Source of the DNA: an uncultured Lachnobacterium sp.
Lineage (GTDB): Bacteria; Bacillota; Clostridia; Lachnospirales; Lachnospiraceae
Reading direction: 5' to 3'
Assembly: GCA_900548765.1 (NCBI GenBank)
Contig: URLU01000095.1
Coordinates: forward strand, 1 to 8,285
DNA: 8,285 nucleotides
Below are positions 6,127 through 8,285 of the stretch, one piece after another (the stretch's first letter is position 1; each line of letters begins with the position of its first letter). Both the position numbers and the translations under genes were made by a program. Below the pieces are notes generated by a model that saw nothing but the letters and a program-made list of their open reading frames with translations, was not told where the DNA came from and searched no databases.

Positions 6127-7440
6127 TTATCGGGTAAAGCGTATCAGCTTAGGCGTCAGATTGACCTCGTCAGGGGCAATCCGCCTGAGCTGAAATGCTT
6201 TTAAAGTTTCTTCTCCCAGAGTTTCCAGCGCTACATCGTAAGGGGTTCTGCCCTGAAGGCTTTCTCTCGGGGTGGAATTGATATGGCTTACGATCAGGAT
6301 GACATCCCACTGGGTCAGAAACTCAAAGTTTGTCTTTTTGGGCAGAATCATCCGGAGCATGGTATGTGCCTGCTCCAGACCACCTTTCTGCCCACTGCGC
6401 ATAGGGTCGCAGTAATAGATACTGGTACGCTGGATCCCTGTAAAACCGGTTTCCAGGGATTCCGGATCTCCAAACTCGGATCCCCTGTCAGTGAGAATGT
6501 ATTCAAACAACGTCTGAAAATCATAAGTATCAAAGCGCTTTTCCAATCGGTCAAAGATGAGTCTTACAGCACCCTCTGTGTTACGGTTCATCAGGAATGC
6601 AAGAAACAGCTTTTCTCTTGTAAAAAAGAAAGTAAGCAGTGTTTTGGAGGAACCGGAGGCAGAATGCACGATATCCATTTCCACAAAGGAAGACAGTTCC
6701 AACTGCTGGAAATCGGCGTAGGTCCGGTTCTGGAAAACACGGCGGTCAGAGATCTGTGTTTTGTGAACCTTTCGTGGTTTGAATTTCACTTTACGCTTCA
6801 AATCAATGTTTCTTGCGGTCAGGATCCCCATGTCGAGATAGGTGTAAACGCTGCGCACAGACAGCTTCAGTTCCGGATGGTTCGTAATGATCTGGTAAGG
6901 AGACTGTCCCTGCTCGATCAGAGGACTGATGATCCTGTCTTTCTGGTGAAGTTCCTGTCTGGTCATGCTGATACCGGAACGGGACTCCTTAAGGCATTCC
7001 CGATATTTGCGGTCAGCAAACCTGGCATTGTAAGTGTATTTGTGAGCAATGGTGCAATGGGAAATCTGTTTATCACAGCCATTGCAGACATAAGGAGCTT
7101 TATCGAGCCTGCTGCAGCGTTCCTTTTCAAAGTCAGGACAGGTCTGGTTGCAGGTAGGGCAGGAAGTACACTTGATACCGCAAAGAAGGATTTTCCCACA
7201 GGCATTGGTCTTTTTACAATGGTAGCGGTGGACACAAAAGTTTTTGGCATTATAAAAGGTGCCTTTGTGATACCAGTCAGACAGGCGGTGTGCCTTCACC
7301 TCCTTGGAGATGGTAGTGGGATCCTTACAAAGGAAACGTGAGATATCTTTAAAAGAAGTACCTTTGGAAAGCTCATTCTGGATGTAAATACGATCATCCA
7401 GAGTTAAGTGTTTCTGGTTACCAGGTATATATTTACTCAT
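6127..7440 (-). CDS. IS30-family transposase with Cys-rich zinc-binding-like insertion
   Basis: The protein has 437 residues. The start is the ATG at 7440-7438, which follows GGAGG at 9 bases on the - strand; a longer in-frame start at 7536 lies almost at the IS end and has no such site. Residues 11-50 form the IS30 N-terminal helix-turn-helix (LTLDDRIYIQNELSKG... DPTTISKEVKAHR). Residues 69-129 hold about twelve cysteines, several in CxxC pairs (C91/C94/C97, C119/C122), a likely zinc-binding insertion. A second HTH-like region (QSPYQIITNHPEL, SVRSVYTYLD) is at about 180-203. The catalytic DDE core shows D256 in EMDIVHS, D318 in LTDRGSEF and E356 in KGGLEQAHTMLR. The C-terminus has the family's NSTPRESLQGRTPYD (388-402). 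No frameshift or stop is seen, so it should be active. It catalyses cut-and-join transposition of the element. A TATAAA -10 near 7491-7496 (- strand) has only a weak -35. Confidence 0.93.
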   Translation of the reverse strand: MSKYIPGNQKHLTLDDRIYIQNELSKGTSFKDISRFLCKDPTTISKEVKAHRLSDWYHKGTFYNAKNFCVHRYHCKKTNACGKILLCGIKCTSCPTCNQTCPDFEKERCSRLDKAPYVCNGCDKQISHCTIAHKYTYNARFADRKYRECLKESRSGISMTRQELHQKDRIISPLIEQGQSPYQIITNHPELKLSVRSVYTYLDMGILTARNIDLKRKVKFKPRKVHKTQISDRRVFQNRTYADFQQLELSSFVEMDIVHSASGSSKTLLTFFFTREKLFLAFLMNRNTEGAVRLIFDRLEKRFDTYDFQTLFEYILTDRGSEFGDPESLETGFTGIQRTSIYYCDPMRSGQKGGLEQAHTMLRMILPKKTNFEFLTQWDVILIVSHINSTPRESLQGRTPYDVALETLGEETLKAFQLRRIAPDEVNLTPKLIRFTR

Positions 7441-7522
7441 AGTCTTATTCCTCCAATTGCTGTCAGAAGGAAAGATAAGCCTATCACTTTTATATGAAAG
7501 AGTAAATATCAACTGTGCGGGA

Positions 7523-7557
7523 GTAAATTCCACCACATAAGGGGCGGTGGAATTTAC
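7523..7557. repeat. Perfect 12-bp hairpin at the right IS end
   Basis: GTAAATTCCACC (7523-7534) and GGTGGAATTTAC (7546-7557) are perfect inverted repeats around an 11-base loop. The right end thus carries the terminal-repeat core twice, in opposite orientation. In RNA read into the element from outside (- strand) it would form a stable hairpin upstream of the transposase. Such structures limit transposase expression from external transcription in some IS; that role here is inference. Confidence 0.7.
7542..7556. repeat. IS30 right terminal inverted repeat
   Basis: GGGCGGTGGAATTTA is the partner of 6054-6068. It lies upstream of the transposase gene and is also one arm of a local hairpin with 7523-7534. 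Confidence 0.7.
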
Positions 7558-7596
7558 ATAAAAATTTGGGAGTGTATAAATAAATACAAAAACGCA

Positions 7597-7625
7597 TTGA
7601 TTTTAGTTGCATTTAATCGTATAAT
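7597..7625 (+). promoter_or_regulatory. Promoter of pyruvate kinase
   Basis: TTGATT (7597-7602) and a perfect TATAAT (7620-7625) are spaced by 17 bases, a near-consensus sigma-A promoter. It lies 40 bases outside the IS right end, so pyk transcription need not depend on DNA beyond the insertion. The start would be near 7632, giving a leader of about 30 bases. Confidence 0.8.
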
Positions 7626-7661
7626 TCATTCTTGTTTAAGTAAGAAAAGAGAGGAAAATAA

Positions 7662-8285
7662 ATGAGAAAAACGAAGATTATTTGTACAATGGGACCAGCT
7701 GTAGAAGTTGGAAATGTAATGGAACGATTAGTACAGGAAGGGATGAATGTTGCCAGATTCAATTTCTCACATGGCGACCATGACGAACAGAGAGGAAGAT
7801 TACAAAAGTTAAGAGTCTTAAGAGAGAGATATGGCAAGCCGGTTGCATCGCTTCTGGATACAAAGGGACCTGAAATACGGATTTGTGATTTTGAAAACGA
7901 TAAAATAGAGCTTCAGGCAGGACAGAAATTTATACTTACAGCAGATGACTGCATGGGAAATGAGGAGAGGGTCAGCATTACTTACAAGAATCTTGTAAAA
8001 GATGTTAAGCCGGGTACTCATATCCTGATTGATGATGGCCTTATAGACACAGAGGTTGTGGAGGTTTCTGGAAATGACATCATATTAAAAGTAATAAATG
8101 GTGGACCAGTGTCAAACCACAAGGGAATCAATGTGCCGGGTATTCATCTTAACCTGCCATTTATCAGTGAGAAGGACAGAAGTGATATCATGTTTGCAAT
8201 CGAAGAGGATATGGATTACATCGCTGCATCCTTTGTCAGAACTGCTGAGGATGTAATGGAAATCAGACAGCTTCTTGCAGACAAT
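7662..8285 (+). CDS. pyk: Pyruvate kinase, N-terminal 208 codons (runs off the right edge)
   Basis: The ATG at 7662 follows AGAGAGG with 7-base spacing. The protein opens with RKTKIICTMGPA (2-13) and continues with GMNVARFNFSHG (27-38), which includes substrate and K+-site residues Arg32, Asn34 and Ser36. LLDTKGPEIR (64-73) then leads into the B domain (about 70-170), which holds IDDGLI and NHKGINVPG. Re-entry to the TIM barrel shows IAASFVR (187-193). These are pyruvate kinase signatures in their usual order and spacing. The catalytic Lys/Glu motif and the regulatory C domain lie beyond the window, so completeness cannot be judged. It converts phosphoenolpyruvate and ADP to pyruvate and ATP, the last step of glycolysis, in the cytoplasm. 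The gene has its own promoter, and its upstream DNA was altered by the IS30 insertion. Confidence 0.97.
   Translation, partial: MRKTKIICTMGPAVEVGNVMERLVQEGMNVARFNFSHGDHDEQRGRLQKLRVLRERYGKPVASLLDTKGPEIRICDFENDKIELQAGQKFILTADDCMGNEERVSITYKNLVKDVKPGTHILIDDGLIDTEVVEVSGNDIILKVINGGPVSNHKGINVPGIHLNLPFISEKDRSDIMFAIEEDMDYIAASFVRTAEDVMEIRQLLADN

Larger units (their letters stand above)
6054..7556 (-). mobile_element. IS30-family insertion sequence, about 1.5 kb, apparently complete
   Basis: The bounds are set by a perfect 12-bp inverted repeat, TAAATTCCACCG at 6054-6065 and its complement CGGTGGAATTTA at 7545-7556, which extends to 14 of 15 bases. It encloses one intact IS30-type transposase on the - strand. 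The inside is visibly richer in G and C than the flanking genes, which supports recent arrival. A 10-base motif, TCTGACAGCA, occurs on the left (6101-6110) and in inverted form on the right (7458-7467) as subterminal repeats. I could not identify a target-site duplication: the flanks read ...TCAGAC and CATAAA..., so the outer bases may be off by a few, or one end may have been rearranged. The element lies between the Na/Pi cotransporter and pyk. Confidence 0.75.

Noticed and set aside
6283..7341. Long + strand ORF (352 codons) across the IS element
   Set aside because: It is the antisense shadow of the IS30 transposase; it has no ribosome site and its translation shows no family features, while the - strand frame has a full DDE core.
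7441..7536. 32-codon N-terminal extension of the transposase
   Set aside because: The ATG at 7440-7438 (- strand) has GGAGG 9 bases upstream and begins the usual IS30 N-terminus; the extension overlaps the IS-end hairpin region.
1..8285. CRISPR arrays, tRNA or rRNA genes, riboswitches
   Set aside because: No regularly spaced repeats, no cloverleaf-like T-loop (GGTTCGAATCC-type) sequences and no recognisable riboswitch core were seen on reading both strands.

Overview
The window looks like chromosomal DNA of a low-GC, Gram-positive anaerobe, most likely a gut-type Clostridia/Lachnospiraceae member. This is inferred from the A/T-rich codon use, strong AGGAGG/GGAGG ribosome sites, sigma-A type promoters (TTGATT-17-TATAAT, TGnTATAAT), an enoate-reductase/BaiCD-type flavoenzyme, and a PhoU-tailed Na/Pi cotransporter. 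No species can be named from the sequence alone.

Layout. (1) 1-875: an A/T-rich pair of unrecognised genes on the + strand. The first is the 3' end of a gene that enters from the left. The second is a 130-residue protein with an Asn-rich beta-like N-terminal motif and two C-terminal membrane helices, starting at TTG. A strong hairpin terminator at 881-917 closes this unit. (2) 993-4064: a FUSC-type integral membrane protein (two six-helix halves) followed by a 643-residue old-yellow-enzyme/[4Fe-4S]/FAD-NAD(P) oxidoreductase with its own extended -10 promoter, ending at a clean terminator at 4094-4130. (3) 4204-5937: a Na+/phosphate cotransporter with a C-terminal PhoU-like helical domain; its last residues look unusual. 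(4) About 6054-7556: an apparently intact IS30-family insertion sequence on the - strand, with 12-bp perfect terminal repeats and extra copies of the repeat core inside and outside the element. (5) 7662 to the window end: the first 208 codons of pyruvate kinase, with a good promoter of its own just outside the IS.

How the genes fit together. Regions 2, 3 and 5 are housekeeping or metabolic genes separated by terminators or promoters, so they are mostly independent units. The only suggestive pairing is the FUSC-like exporter next to the enoate-reductase-type enzyme. Both families act on unsaturated or aromatic carboxylic acids, so a detoxification or reduction-plus-export role is possible but unproven. 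The IS30 element landed between the Na/Pi cotransporter and pyk. It lies next to an orphan promoter at 5951-5981 that now reads into the element antisense to the transposase.

I did not find a convincing new multi-gene system. The parts least explained by known families are the small membrane protein at 483-875 with its partial upstream partner, and the repeated IS-end motifs around the IS30 copy.
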